Source of the DNA: Chloroflexota bacterium
GTDB taxonomy: Bacteria; Chloroflexota; Limnocylindria; Limnocylindrales; CSP1-4
DNA: 48,632 nt
NCBI GenBank assembly: GCA_021783095.1
Contig: JAJXUG010000029.1
Location: forward strand, 1-48,632
Reading direction: 5' to 3'
Shown: one piece after another, positions 24,201 to 31,953 of the stretch
How positions within the stretch are numbered: the stretch's first letter is position 1
How the letters are laid out: the number at the start of each line of letters is the position of its first letter
The notes under the pieces: model-generated
What the model saw: the letters and a program-made list of their open reading frames with translations, nothing else
The model's database searches: none
What the model was told of the DNA's origin: nothing
Made by a program: the position numbers and the translations under genes

Positions 24201-24567
24201 CCTCGCCCCAGAAGAGGTCGAGGTGCAGGCGACGCCCCGCCCGGGAACCGCAGTCGCCCACGACGACGGCCTGGTCGCGGTCATCGACACCACGCTCACG
24301 CCCGAGCTCCGCGCCGAGGGCGACGCCCGCGAGCTCCAGCGCGCCATCCAGGACCTGCGCAAGGAGGCCGAGCTGGATCTCGACGCCCGCATCGAGCTCT
24401 GGCTCGACGGGGTCGGCCCACATGTGGAGCCGCACCTCGCGCCCGTCCTCGCCGACACGCTCGCAGCCACGGTCCACCACGGGGCGCCGCCAGTTGATGT
24501 GCCGTCCGTGGCGGTGCGGCTCGAGGGCGGCGACGCCCGCATCGCGCTCCGGCGGATCGGCGCGTGA
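21253..24567 (+). CDS. ileS: Isoleucyl-tRNA synthetase with divergent class I signatures
   Basis: 1104 residues. Charges tRNA-Ile. The opening FLDGPITANNPMGVHHAW aligns with the PPYANGxxHIGHA region of class I enzymes, so HIGH reads GVHH (55-58) and KMSKS reads PMHKS (663-667, before WGN). The editing domain has WTTTPWTLAANVA and GTGIVHIAPGCGAEDYQLG. Cys pairs CPRCG, CWRCG and CPNCG suggest zinc sites, and the anticodon domain includes RMSRGSG. The length and order of domains match IleRS, and DWNDPAE and FDCQGLWVEVNVEK fit the long IleRS subtype. It heads a five-gene operon with lspA. Confidence 0.9.
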   Translation: MFQPVSARPDFVAQEHELLREWAERKTFARLRAQNADGPRWSFLDGPITANNPMGVHHAWGRTYKDLYQRFHAMLGEDQRYQNGFDCQGLWVEVNVEKALGFTSKRDIEAYGIAEFVRLCKQRVLTYAARQTEQSMRLGYWMDWNDPAELLRLRDLMDQDPGRQATIQGVDGPVTDTVEMLVGRLGMPEVGGSYFTFSNENNDLIWGFLAECNRRGWVYRGHDTMPWCPRCGTGLSQMEMNEGYADREDPGLTVRLPLVDRPGEALLVWTTTPWTLAANVAAAVGEDLRYVKVRQADATFWLGKGTLKQALRGPFEVLDEVAGKDLEGWRYTGPYDGLPAVKAAFAEGAYEHRVVLWGEVGEDEGTGIVHIAPGCGAEDYQLGKSLGLPVLGPIDEDGRYYGGFGWLSGKDAPEVAEDVVSDLEQRGFFYHLEPYAHRYPHCWRCGTPLLFRLVDEWYISMGEVYDRPRETLTKEQVDASLRYQIMEVVDQIRWLPGFGYDRELDWLLNMRDWMISKKRYYGLALPIYDCRACGAFDVVGGREELRARAVEGWDQFEGHTPHRPYVDAVKIACPNCGEPVARIADVGNPWLDAGIVPFSTMHFREEPDFWAKWFPADFISESFPGQFRNWFYAMLAMSTVLRREAPFKTIFGYATLFGEDGRPMHKSWGNAIEFDEAAERMGVDVMRWMYASARPDDNILFGWHAADEARRGLLVLWNVYAFFVTYARLAGWTPADGAPAVADRPPLDRWILSRAAGTAAAVEARLRDYDAEAATRVLDTFIDDLSTWYLRLSRRRMSRGSGADRDAAFATLHAALVALARMAAPILPFLSESMYGNLVAAVDAAAPDSVHLSGWPAAELAPLRDAALEDAMALARRAVDLSRTLRGHAGLKVRQPLARLWLALPGREVGELDALLELVRAEANVKDVELIGDESDLVDRGVKVLLPKVGKRLGARIPAIMAAARAGRFEIHADASVTIEGETLAPEEVEVQATPRPGTAVAHDDGLVAVIDTTLTPELRAEGDARELQRAIQDLRKEAELDLDARIELWLDGVGPHVEPHLAPVLADTLAATVHHGAPPVDVPSVAVRLEGGDARIALRRIGA

Positions 24568-25172
24568 CCATGGCGGCGCAGCCCGACGACCCCGGTCTCG
24601 AGGAGATCGTCGACGAGGACGACGACGAGGAGGAGGGCGCGAAGCCGTCCGCCAACCGGGCGGAGCACACCACCGACTGGCGCGGCCCGTCGAAGCGGCG
24701 CTGGCTCCTGTTCACCGCGATCGCGGTCACGGTCGTGGTCACGGACCAGCTCACCAAGGCCTGGATCACGGGCGCGATCGGGACGCCCGGCCACAGCTTC
24801 TCCGTCCTCGGCGACTGGCTCAACTTCGTCTACGGCCAGAACAGCGGCATCCTGTTCGGGATGGTCCCCCAGTCGGCGACCGCCTTCGCGATCATGTCGC
24901 TGGTGGTGATCGGCCTGATCGTGGTCTACCACCAGAAGGCCGGCCGGGGCATCGTGATGAGCGTCGCCACCTCGCTGCTCCTGGGGGGCGCGATCGGCAA
25001 CCTCATCGACCGCCTGCGCTACGGCGCGGTGGTCGACTGGATCGACATGGGGATCGGCTCGTGGCGCTTCTGGACCTACAACATCGCCGACGCCGCCATC
25101 ACCACCTCGCTGATCCTGATCTTCGTCGCCGCGATGTTCCCGACCGTCGCGGAGTGGGGCACGGATGACTGA
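24564..25172 (+). CDS. lspA: Lipoprotein signal peptidase (signal peptidase II)
   Basis: Cleaves the signal peptide of diacylglyceryl-modified prolipoproteins at the membrane. 202 residues with a 45-residue acidic N-terminal extension, then four membrane helices. Family boxes are TDQLTKAW, NSGILFGM (usually NxGxxFG), GGAIGNLIDRLRYGAVVDWID with catalytic D158, and YNIADAAI with catalytic D176. The GTG at 24564 overlaps the ileS stop; ATG 24570 is an equal alternative. The ileS-lspA-rluD order is common in bacteria. Confidence 0.95.
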   Translation: MTMAAQPDDPGLEEIVDEDDDEEEGAKPSANRAEHTTDWRGPSKRRWLLFTAIAVTVVVTDQLTKAWITGAIGTPGHSFSVLGDWLNFVYGQNSGILFGMVPQSATAFAIMSLVVIGLIVVYHQKAGRGIVMSVATSLLLGGAIGNLIDRLRYGAVVDWIDMGIGSWRFWTYNIADAAITTSLILIFVAAMFPTVAEWGTDD

Positions 25173-26241
25173 CCCGGGCCTCGGGGTCGAGGGGCCCGAG
25201 GACGTCGCCGACGAGCTCGAGGGCGAGGACGACCTCGACCCGTCGCTCGGCCTGGAGCCGGCGCCGCCGTCGATCGAGCCCGGGCCGCGGCGCCTCGCGA
25301 TCCCGGAGGGCGAGATCGTCCGCCGCATCGACCGCTTCGTCGCCGACCGGACCGGGCTCTCGCGCTCCTACGTGCAGAAGCTGATCTCCGACGGGCGCCT
25401 CGTGGACGACGCCGGCCGGCGTCTGCGCGCGAACTCCGAGGTCCGCGGCGGCGGGGTGACGCTCGAAGTGCCGCCGCCCGAGATCCCGTACCACCTGGAG
25501 CCCGACCCGACGATCCCCGTGGACGTGGTCTACGAGGACGACGACGTGCTGATCGTCAACAAGCCGTCGGGCCTGGTCGTGCACCCCGCGCCCGGGCACT
25601 GGCGCGGCACCCTCGTCAACGCGCTGCTGGCCCGGGGCGACCACTACGGGGGCATCGCCGGCGTCGCGCGGCCCGGGATCGTCCACCGGCTCGACCGCGA
25701 CACGTCGGGGCTGCTGATCGTCGCCCGCAACGACGCCGCGCAGGCCGGCCTGATGGCCCAGCTCAAGGCGCGCCGGGTGCGCAAGACCTACCTCGCGCTC
25801 GTCCAGGGGTCGGTGGCGGCCGCGGTGGGGCGAATCGAGGCCCCGATCGGCCGCGACCCGAAGGACCGCAAGCGCATGGCCGTCGTCCCCGACGGCAGGC
25901 CCGCCACGACCGGGTACCGCGTGCGCGAGCGGTTCCGCGACTGGACGCTGCTCGAGCTCGACCTCATCACGGGCCGGACCCACCAGATCAGGGTCCACTT
26001 CGCGGCGCTGGGCCACCCGGTGGCAGGCGACCCGGTCTACGGGACCGGGACGTCGCGCAAGGGCCCCGACGGCCTGGAGCGGCTGTTCCTCCACGCGTGG
26101 CGCCTCGAGCTCGTGTCACCGACGTCGGCCAAGCTGCTCCGGGTGGAGGCGCCGCTGCCCCAGGCGCTCGAGTCGGCGCTGGAGGAGCTCCGGGCTGCGG
26201 AGGCGTCGGCCGGACGGCGACCAGCGGGCGGGGCCGCGTGA
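25165..26241 (+). CDS. rluD: RluA/RluD-family 23S rRNA pseudouridine synthase
   Basis: 358 residues. An S4-like RNA-binding region (about 50-100, RRIDRFVADRTGLSRSYVQKLI) precedes the synthase domain: VVYEDDDVLIVNKPSGLVVHP, the catalytic loop GIVHRLDRDTSG (171-182, Asp of HRLD), LELDLITGRTHQIRVH and GDPVYG. The first 45 residues are acidic and not conserved. RluD modifies helix 69 of 23S rRNA in E. coli; the exact target here is inferred. It overlaps lspA by 8 nt and gmk by 4 nt. Confidence 0.9.
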   Translation: MTDPGLGVEGPEDVADELEGEDDLDPSLGLEPAPPSIEPGPRRLAIPEGEIVRRIDRFVADRTGLSRSYVQKLISDGRLVDDAGRRLRANSEVRGGGVTLEVPPPEIPYHLEPDPTIPVDVVYEDDDVLIVNKPSGLVVHPAPGHWRGTLVNALLARGDHYGGIAGVARPGIVHRLDRDTSGLLIVARNDAAQAGLMAQLKARRVRKTYLALVQGSVAAAVGRIEAPIGRDPKDRKRMAVVPDGRPATTGYRVRERFRDWTLLELDLITGRTHQIRVHFAALGHPVAGDPVYGTGTSRKGPDGLERLFLHAWRLELVSPTSAKLLRVEAPLPQALESALEELRAAEASAGRRPAGGAA

Positions 26242-26972
26242 CCGAGCCGAAGCCCCTGACCGAGCCGATGCCGCCGGCCGAACGGGCGGCGCCCTCCGCC
26301 GGGCTGGCGCCGGCCGCGGTGCGCAGGGCGCCGTCAGGCGCGACGGCCTCGGCCCAGCCGGAGCTGCTGCTGGGCGCGCCGGGCGCGCAGCTGGTGATCA
26401 TCAGCGGGCCGTCAGGCGTGGGCAAGGACACCATCATCACCGCGCTCCAGGAGCGCGACCCCGACTACCACTACGTCGTGACCTGCACGACCCGGGCACC
26501 GCGTCCGGGCGAGGTCCAGGACGTGTCCTACCATTTCCTCACGACCGAGGAGTTCGCCGGGCTCCGCGACGCGGGCGAGCTGCTCGAGTCCGCCGAGGTC
26601 CACGGCAACTGGTACGGCACCCCCCGCCACGAGGTGGCCGACGCGCTGGCCAAGGGCCACGACGTGATCCTCAAGATCGACGTCCAGGGTGCGTCGGCGG
26701 TCAAGCAGCGGGCCTCCGGCGCCCTGCTCGTGTTCCTGGTGCCCCCCTCGATGGAGGAGTTGTTCCAGCGCCTGCGCACCCGCGCCACCGAGACCGCCGA
26801 CCAGCTCGAGATCCGGCAGCGCAACGCAGCGATCGAGCTGGCGCGCCAGGGCGACTACGACCGGGTGGTTGTCAACGAGACCGACCAGCAGGCTCGGACG
26901 GCCGCCGAGATCGAGGCGATCATCACCCAGGAGAAGCGCCGCAGCTCCGACCGCCGGGTCCGGATCACGTAG
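26238..26972 (+). CDS. gmk: Guanylate kinase
   Basis: Phosphorylates GMP to GDP. 244 residues from GTG 26238, with a Pro/Ala-rich extension of about 50 residues before the fold. The P-loop reads ISGPSGVGKDTII, with Asp where Ser is common. GMP-binding features TCTTRAPRPGEVQDVSYHFL, HGNWYGTP and KIDVQGASAVKQ are present, as is VFLVPPSMEELFQRLRTR. An internal ATG at 26268 would shorten the extension. It lies between rluD and priA, where a short rpoZ gene is often found in other bacteria but is absent. Confidence 0.94.
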   Translation: MTEPKPLTEPMPPAERAAPSAGLAPAAVRRAPSGATASAQPELLLGAPGAQLVIISGPSGVGKDTIITALQERDPDYHYVVTCTTRAPRPGEVQDVSYHFLTTEEFAGLRDAGELLESAEVHGNWYGTPRHEVADALAKGHDVILKIDVQGASAVKQRASGALLVFLVPPSMEELFQRLRTRATETADQLEIRQRNAAIELARQGDYDRVVVNETDQQARTAAEIEAIITQEKRRSSDRRVRIT

Positions 26973-26986
26973 CGGGCGGGCATCCC

Positions 26987-29548
26987 GTGCTCCCGTTCGA
27001 GCCGACGGCGCAGGAGGGCACGCCGCGCCTGGTCGAGGTTGCGGTTGATGCCCCGGGCGGGCCGGGACCGCGCACCTGGACGTACCGCGTCCCGCCCGAG
27101 CTCGCGGACCTCGAGCCGGGCGAGGCCGTCCTGGTGCCGTTCGGGCGGCGGCAGGCGATCGGGATCGTTCTGGGGCCCGCAGCGCCCGCCGGTACCCCTT
27201 CCGCGCGTTCCGTGGGCGCCACCAGCCCGGCTGAGGACGACGAAGCCCCGAGCGGCCCGGAGGCCCGGCCGATCGCCGCCCGTGTCCGCACGGACGGGCC
27301 GCTGCTGCCGCCGCTCGCGCTCGGCTTCGCGCAGCGGATCGCCGCCCGGTACCTGGCGCCCGTGGCCGGCGTGGTCCGCGCGATGCTCCCGCCAAGCCTC
27401 CTCGAGAAGCTCGAGCTCATGGTGGAGGTGACGCCCGCCGGGGAGGCGCAGCTGGGCCTGGCCGCTCCGGCCCTCGCGCCCGTGGACCTCGCGCTCCTCG
27501 ACGACCTCGCCGGCCGGCCGCGGGCAGCCCGCGACCTCGCGTCGCCCGAGGGCCGTGGAGCGCTGCTGCGACGGCTCCGATCGCTCGCCGATGCGGGCCT
27601 CGTTGATCTGGCGTGGACGCTCCTGGGCGCGACGGCGGGACCGCGCTACGAGCGGCGGGTATGGATCACGCGGGACGGGGCGGCGACGGCGGCGCTGCTG
27701 CGCGAGGCGTCGAAGCCGCGCGGGCGTCCGCTGGGCCCGCGCCAAGTCGAGGCGCTCGCGGAGCTGGCTGGGGACCCGGCGGCTGGAGAGGGGTCGTCCG
27801 ATGGCGTGCCCGCGGCGGCGATCGCGGATCGCCACGGCTCGTCGGCGCTGGCCGGGCTCGTGCGGCGCGGGCTCGTGCGCGCGGAGGTGCGCGAGCGGCC
27901 GCGACGCCCGCTGGCCGACCGCCCAGTGTCCAAGCGAGGCGCCCGGCCCGCAGACGCCGATCTCACGCCGGACCAGGAGGCCGCCCTGGCCGTGGTGCTC
28001 GAGGCTGTACAGGCGCGGGATCCCACCCCCGTCCTGCTCGACGGCGTGACGGGCAGCGGCAAGACCGCGATCTACGTCGAGGCGATCGCCGCCTGTCTGG
28101 CCGCCGGCCGGCCGGCCCTGCTGCTCGTGCCGGAGATCGCGCTGGCGACGCCCGTCGTGGACCGGCTTCGGGCGGACCTGGCCGCGCGGATCGCTGTCCT
28201 GCACTCGGCGCTGGGCGAGGGCGAGCGCGCCGACGAGTGGCGTCGGATCCGGGCGGGCGGCGCCGACGTGGTGGTCGGCACGCGGACGGCCGTCTTGGCG
28301 CCGCTCGCGGACGTGGGGCTGATCGTCGTGGACGAGGAGCACGATCCCGCCTACAAGAGCGATCGCACGCCGCGGTTCCAGGCGCGCGACTCGGCCATCG
28401 AGCTCGGGGTGCGGGCCGGGGCGGCGGTCGTGCTGGGCAGCGCCACGCCGTCGGTCGAGAGCGTGGGTCGGGCGAGGTCGGGGGAGTACCGCCGTCTCGT
28501 GCTCCCGACGCGCGCCGCGGGCACCGAGCCCGAGGTGACGGTCGTGGACATGCGGGCCGAGCTCCAGGCCGGGAACCGCGGGATCCTCTCGGGGCGGCTC
28601 GCCGAGGCCATGGCAGGGCTCGACACGGCCCACGGCGACCGCGCCATCCTCGTCCTCAACCGGCGCGGCACGGCATCGGTCGTGGTCTGCCGCGACTGCG
28701 GTTACGTCCAGGCCTGCCCGGACTGTGAGCGCCCGCTCGTCTACCACCAGGCCGGCACGACGCTCCGCTGCCACCACTGCGGCCGTGCCTGGCCGCCCGC
28801 GACCCGCTGCCCGCAGTGCGCCTCGCCGCGGATCCGGTACCTGGGCGGCGGGACGGAGCGCGTCGAGCGCGAGGTCCGCGACCGGTTCCCGCACCTGCGC
28901 ACCGGGCGCCTCGACCGCGATATCGCCGAGCGGAAGGGCGCCACCGAGCGCGTGCTCGACGCGTTCGCCGCCGGGCACCTCGACGTGCTCGTGGGGACGA
29001 GCCTGGTGGCCAAGGGGATCGACGTGCCGGAGGTGACGCTGGTCGGCGTCGTGTCCGCGGACGTGGCGCTCAACCTGCCCGATGAGCGGGCCGCCGAGCG
29101 GACATACCAGCTGCTCGCCCAGGCCGTCGGGCGGGCGGGCCGCGGCGGCCGGCCGGGCGCAGCGTTCATCCAGACGTACCGGCCCGACCACCGGGCCATC
29201 ACGGCCGTGGCGGAGCGCGACGCCGCGGCCTTCTACGACGAGGAGCTCGACCTGCGGCGCCGGTTCGGCTCGCCGCCGTTCGGCCGGCTGGTGAAGCTCA
29301 CGGTGGGCATGGCCGAGCGGGAGGCCGCGGAGAAGACGGCGACGGCCTACGCCGAGCAGCTGCGAGCGCGGGCCCGCCTCGAGGCGCCGTCGGTCCAGGT
29401 GGTCGGCCCAGCGCCCGCGTTCATCGCACGCCGGGCCGAGAAGTGGCGCTACCACGTGATCCTGCGCGGTCCGGACCCGGTGGCGCTGCTGGACCCGCCG
29501 CCGGGCGCCCCGTGGAGCATCGATGTGGATCCTGAGACGCTGTTGTAG
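26987..29548 (+). CDS. priA: Primosomal protein N' (PriA helicase)
   Basis: Restarts collapsed replication forks. 853 residues from GTG 26987. The N-terminal 3'-DNA-binding region (about 1-130) leads to a helicase core with Walker A DGVTGSGKT (K359), VPEIALATP, DEEH (449-452) and LGSATPSVES. Eight cysteines between 568 and 611 (four CxxC pairs) form the two PriA zinc sites. The TSLVAKGIDVPEVTLVGVV and QAVGRAGRGGRPG motifs follow. The middle linker (about 70-95 and 255-330) is more variable than in E. coli. Confidence 0.96.
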   Translation: MLPFEPTAQEGTPRLVEVAVDAPGGPGPRTWTYRVPPELADLEPGEAVLVPFGRRQAIGIVLGPAAPAGTPSARSVGATSPAEDDEAPSGPEARPIAARVRTDGPLLPPLALGFAQRIAARYLAPVAGVVRAMLPPSLLEKLELMVEVTPAGEAQLGLAAPALAPVDLALLDDLAGRPRAARDLASPEGRGALLRRLRSLADAGLVDLAWTLLGATAGPRYERRVWITRDGAATAALLREASKPRGRPLGPRQVEALAELAGDPAAGEGSSDGVPAAAIADRHGSSALAGLVRRGLVRAEVRERPRRPLADRPVSKRGARPADADLTPDQEAALAVVLEAVQARDPTPVLLDGVTGSGKTAIYVEAIAACLAAGRPALLLVPEIALATPVVDRLRADLAARIAVLHSALGEGERADEWRRIRAGGADVVVGTRTAVLAPLADVGLIVVDEEHDPAYKSDRTPRFQARDSAIELGVRAGAAVVLGSATPSVESVGRARSGEYRRLVLPTRAAGTEPEVTVVDMRAELQAGNRGILSGRLAEAMAGLDTAHGDRAILVLNRRGTASVVVCRDCGYVQACPDCERPLVYHQAGTTLRCHHCGRAWPPATRCPQCASPRIRYLGGGTERVEREVRDRFPHLRTGRLDRDIAERKGATERVLDAFAAGHLDVLVGTSLVAKGIDVPEVTLVGVVSADVALNLPDERAAERTYQLLAQAVGRAGRGGRPGAAFIQTYRPDHRAITAVAERDAAAFYDEELDLRRRFGSPPFGRLVKLTVGMAEREAAEKTATAYAEQLRARARLEAPSVQVVGPAPAFIARRAEKWRYHVILRGPDPVALLDPPPGAPWSIDVDPETLL

Positions 29549-29637
29549 CGGCGTTTGCGGGGACGACCCGACCGACGGCACTCGCGCGTTTCGGGCGGAT
29601 GACGACAATGGAGTGACACGATCGAAGGAGGTCCGCC

Positions 29638-30057
29638 ATGTCCGACCAGCAGCCGCTCGACGCCAACGAGCCCACGCCGGAGAGCACGCCCGCCGGCAAC
29701 GGGATGGCCGACGAGCCCATCCCCGACGCAGCCACGAGCACCCGTGCCCGGGAATGGCTCGCCCAGCTCGAGGCGATGATCCAGAACATCGCGCGGGAGG
29801 CCGCGCCGGTCGCTCGCGACGTGGGCGCCAAGGCGGCCGAGCTCGCGGCCGTCGCCGCCGTGAAGGCCGGGCCGATCGCCCAGAAGGCCGCCGAGGCGAC
29901 GGTCGAGTACGGACAGCGATTCGCCGAGAAGGCCCAGACCATGGCCGCCGACTGGCGCAGCGAGAACGCGGCCGCGAAGGCGACCGCCGAGCCGGGAGCG
30001 ACAGGCGAGCCCATGTCCGAGCCTCCCTCGGAGCTGCCTGGCGGCCCGACGGCGTAG
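29638..30057 (+). CDS. Small amphipathic helical protein of unknown function
   Basis: 139 residues with an excellent AAGGAGG site 6 nt before the ATG. Ends are disordered and acidic (MSDQQPLDANEPTPESTP; EPPSELPGGPTA). The middle (about 35-115) is one long Ala-rich predicted amphipathic helix with repeated AAK/KAAE patterns, resembling apolipoprotein- or LEA-like helices that could lie on a membrane. No enzyme motif was seen. A -10-like GACAAT (29604-29609) lies upstream. It sits between priA and def with its own start signals, and coding bias looks genuine. Confidence 0.75.
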   Translation: MSDQQPLDANEPTPESTPAGNGMADEPIPDAATSTRAREWLAQLEAMIQNIAREAAPVARDVGAKAAELAAVAAVKAGPIAQKAAEATVEYGQRFAEKAQTMAADWRSENAAAKATAEPGATGEPMSEPPSELPGGPTA

Positions 30058-30118
30058 CCGACACCTGGGACAACCGGAACGACGGGACGTCGCCGAAGGC
30101 TGGCGGCGCCCCGTTCCG

Positions 30119-30124
30119 TATACT
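30119..30124 (+). promoter_or_regulatory. -10 promoter of def-fmt (predicted leaderless)
   Basis: TATACT, five of six matches to the TATAAT consensus. The predicted start at 30131 leaves 2 nt before the def ATG, with no ribosome binding site. Confidence 0.6.
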
Positions 30125-30132
30125 TCGCCGCC

Positions 30133-30684
30133 ATGAGCTCCGTTCGACCCATCGTCCTCCTCGGCGACCCGCGCCTCCGCCTCAAGGGCGAGACCGTGGA
30201 CAGCTTCGGCAAGTACCTCCACGAGCTGCTCGACGACCTGACGGCGACGATGCGCGCGGCGCCCGGCGTCGGCCTGGCAGCGCCCCAGCTCGGCGAGGCG
30301 ATGCGCTGCGCCGTGGTGGAGGTCGAGAACCACCTCTACGAGCTGGTCAACCCGATGATCGTGCGTTCGGACGGCACCGATCGCGATCTCGAGGGCTGTC
30401 TCTCGGTCCCCGGCTACTTCGCCTACGTGACCCGCAGGGAGAAGGTCTGGGTCGTGGCCCAGGACCGGCGCGGCAAGAAGTTCAAGGTCCAGGGCTCGGG
30501 CCTCCTGGGGCGCGCGCTCCAGCATGAGCTCGACCACCTCGAGGGCAAGCTGTTCATCGACTACCTCGCCTCCATGGACGAGCTCATCGCCGTGGGCCAG
30601 GGCGACGACGACGAGGACGAGGACGACGCGACGGCCGCCACGCCGCGGGCCCGCAGCCGAAGGGCCGCCAAGGCGCTCGCGTGA
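30133..30684 (+). CDS. def: Peptide deformylase
   Basis: Removes the formyl group from nascent N-terminal Met. 183 residues with the three motifs GVGLAAPQLG (45-54), EGCLSVPG (87-94, metal Cys89) and QHELDHLEG (130-138, metal His131 and His135). The last 35 residues form an acidic then basic tail (DDDEDEDDAT ... RSRRAAKALA) beyond the core. It overlaps fmt by 4 nt; the pair installs and removes the formyl group, the standard def-fmt operon. Confidence 0.97.
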   Translation: MSSVRPIVLLGDPRLRLKGETVDSFGKYLHELLDDLTATMRAAPGVGLAAPQLGEAMRCAVVEVENHLYELVNPMIVRSDGTDRDLEGCLSVPGYFAYVTRREKVWVVAQDRRGKKFKVQGSGLLGRALQHELDHLEGKLFIDYLASMDELIAVGQGDDDEDEDDATAATPRARSRRAAKALA

Positions 30685-31625
30685 GCCGGGGGCCGGCGGG
30701 CGATCGCGTCCGGACGGTCTATCTGGGCTCGGGCGCGTTCGGGGCCCCCGCTCTGCGGCGGCTGGCGCGCCACCCGCGGATCGAGCTGGTCGGTGTCGTC
30801 ACGGCGCCTGCCCGGCCGGTCGGCCGCCACGCCGCGCTGACGCCGACGGCCATCGGGACGCTTGCCGGGGAGCTGGGCATCGGACAGGTCCTCACGCCCG
30901 AGCGGCTCCGCGTGCCCGAGGCGATCGGCGCCGTGCTGGCGCTTGGGCCGTCGCTCGCCGTCCTCGCGGACTACGGCCAGATCGTCCCGCCCGCGCTGCT
31001 CGACCTGCCGCACGGCGCGCTCAACCTGCACCCCTCGGCGCTGCCCCGCTGGCGTGGCGCCTCGCCGATCCCCGCGACGATCGCCACGGGCGACGCTGAG
31101 ACGGCCGTCAGCCTCATGCGCATGGACGCCGGGCTCGACACGGGGCCGCTGGTGGCGCAGGAGCGTGTGCCGCTGACCGGCCGGGAGACGGCGCCCGAGC
31201 TCGAGGCGCGCCTCGCCGAGCTGTCGGCGGCGCTGCTGGACCGCTCGCTCGGCGCCTGGCTGGACGGAGCGCTGCCTGCCGTGCCCCAGCCTGCCGAAGG
31301 CGTGACATTGACCCGCCTGCTCCGGCGCGCCGACGGCCGGCTTGATCCCGGGCGCCCTGCCGTCGAGCTCGAGCGACTGGTCCGGGCCTACCAGCCCTGG
31401 CCGGGCACGTACGCGGAGCTCGACGGCGAGCGGCTCATGGTGGGCACCGCGCGCGTCGAGCCCGGGCAGCCCGACGACATCCCCGGCGCGCTCGTCCGCC
31501 AGGGCGCGGAGCCCGCGCTCGCCACGGCCGAGGGGCGTCTCGTCATCGAGCGCGTCACGGCGCCCGGCAGGCGCCCAGTGCCCGGAGCCGACTGGCTCCG
31601 GGGACGCCGCCGCAGCCACGGCTGA
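30681..31625 (+). CDS. fmt: Methionyl-tRNA formyltransferase
   Basis: Formylates initiator Met-tRNA using 10-formyl-tetrahydrofolate. 314 residues. The formyltransferase core shows YLGSGAFGAPALRRL, the ADYGQIVPPALLDLP strand, and the catalytic Asn/His segment ALNLHPSALPRWRGASPI. A catalytic Asp is in MRMDAGLDTGPLV, and a C-terminal OB-like domain starts near ERLVRAYQPWPGTYA. GTG 30681 overlaps the def stop. Confidence 0.95.
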   Translation: MSRGPAGDRVRTVYLGSGAFGAPALRRLARHPRIELVGVVTAPARPVGRHAALTPTAIGTLAGELGIGQVLTPERLRVPEAIGAVLALGPSLAVLADYGQIVPPALLDLPHGALNLHPSALPRWRGASPIPATIATGDAETAVSLMRMDAGLDTGPLVAQERVPLTGRETAPELEARLAELSAALLDRSLGAWLDGALPAVPQPAEGVTLTRLLRRADGRLDPGRPAVELERLVRAYQPWPGTYAELDGERLMVGTARVEPGQPDDIPGALVRQGAEPALATAEGRLVIERVTAPGRRPVPGADWLRGRRRSHG

Positions 31626-31953
31626 GCCTGAGGCGCCTCCGCACGACGCACTCCGTCCGGTCGTGCGGCCGCATCGCGCACGGCCCGGGTTCTCTACGCT
31701 GGTCCTGCTACGGCACGACAAGCCGAGGAGGGGTCGGACGGGAGCCTGCGCAGCTGGCGCCACGGTCGAGCGGCGCTATCCCGGGCATTCGCAGGAGAGC
31801 GCCCGCGAGGCCGCCGAGCCGCAGGTGCAGGCATTCGTGGCGGCATGCAGCAGGGGTTCGGCGGGCCCGGGGCCATCATCTACGGCAGCTTCCCGCCGGG
31901 GCAGTAGGCGGTCGCCCGCCCCTGTGCGCCCGTCCATGCCAGAATCAGCGGTG
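31626..31953 (+). other. Intergenic stretch between fmt and rlmN without a convincing gene
   Basis: 328 nt. A -10-like TACGCT lies at 31695-31700 and a purine-rich GAGGAGGGG near 31720, but no ATG, GTG or TTG follows at a usable distance. Open frames crossing it lack the strong third-position GC bias of real genes here. The rlmN promoter lies at its right end. Confidence 0.5.
31940..31945 (+). promoter_or_regulatory. Extended -10 promoter of rlmN (predicted leaderless)
   Basis: TGC plus CAGAAT. The predicted start at 31952 leaves a 2-nt leader before ATG 31954. Confidence 0.5.

Noticed and set aside
20557-24480. A 1307-codon minus-strand open frame across ileS and the 5' end of the LCP gene.
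   Set aside because: It is antisense to ileS, has His/Arg/Gly/Asp-rich shadow composition and no domain pattern. ileS on the other strand is unambiguous.
31707-31907. Possible 53-residue gene starting at a CTG after GAGGAGGGG.
   Set aside because: Spacing to the CTG is long, third-position GC bias is weak, and no motif is present. Unlike 41930, there is no conserved N-terminus to support a CTG start.
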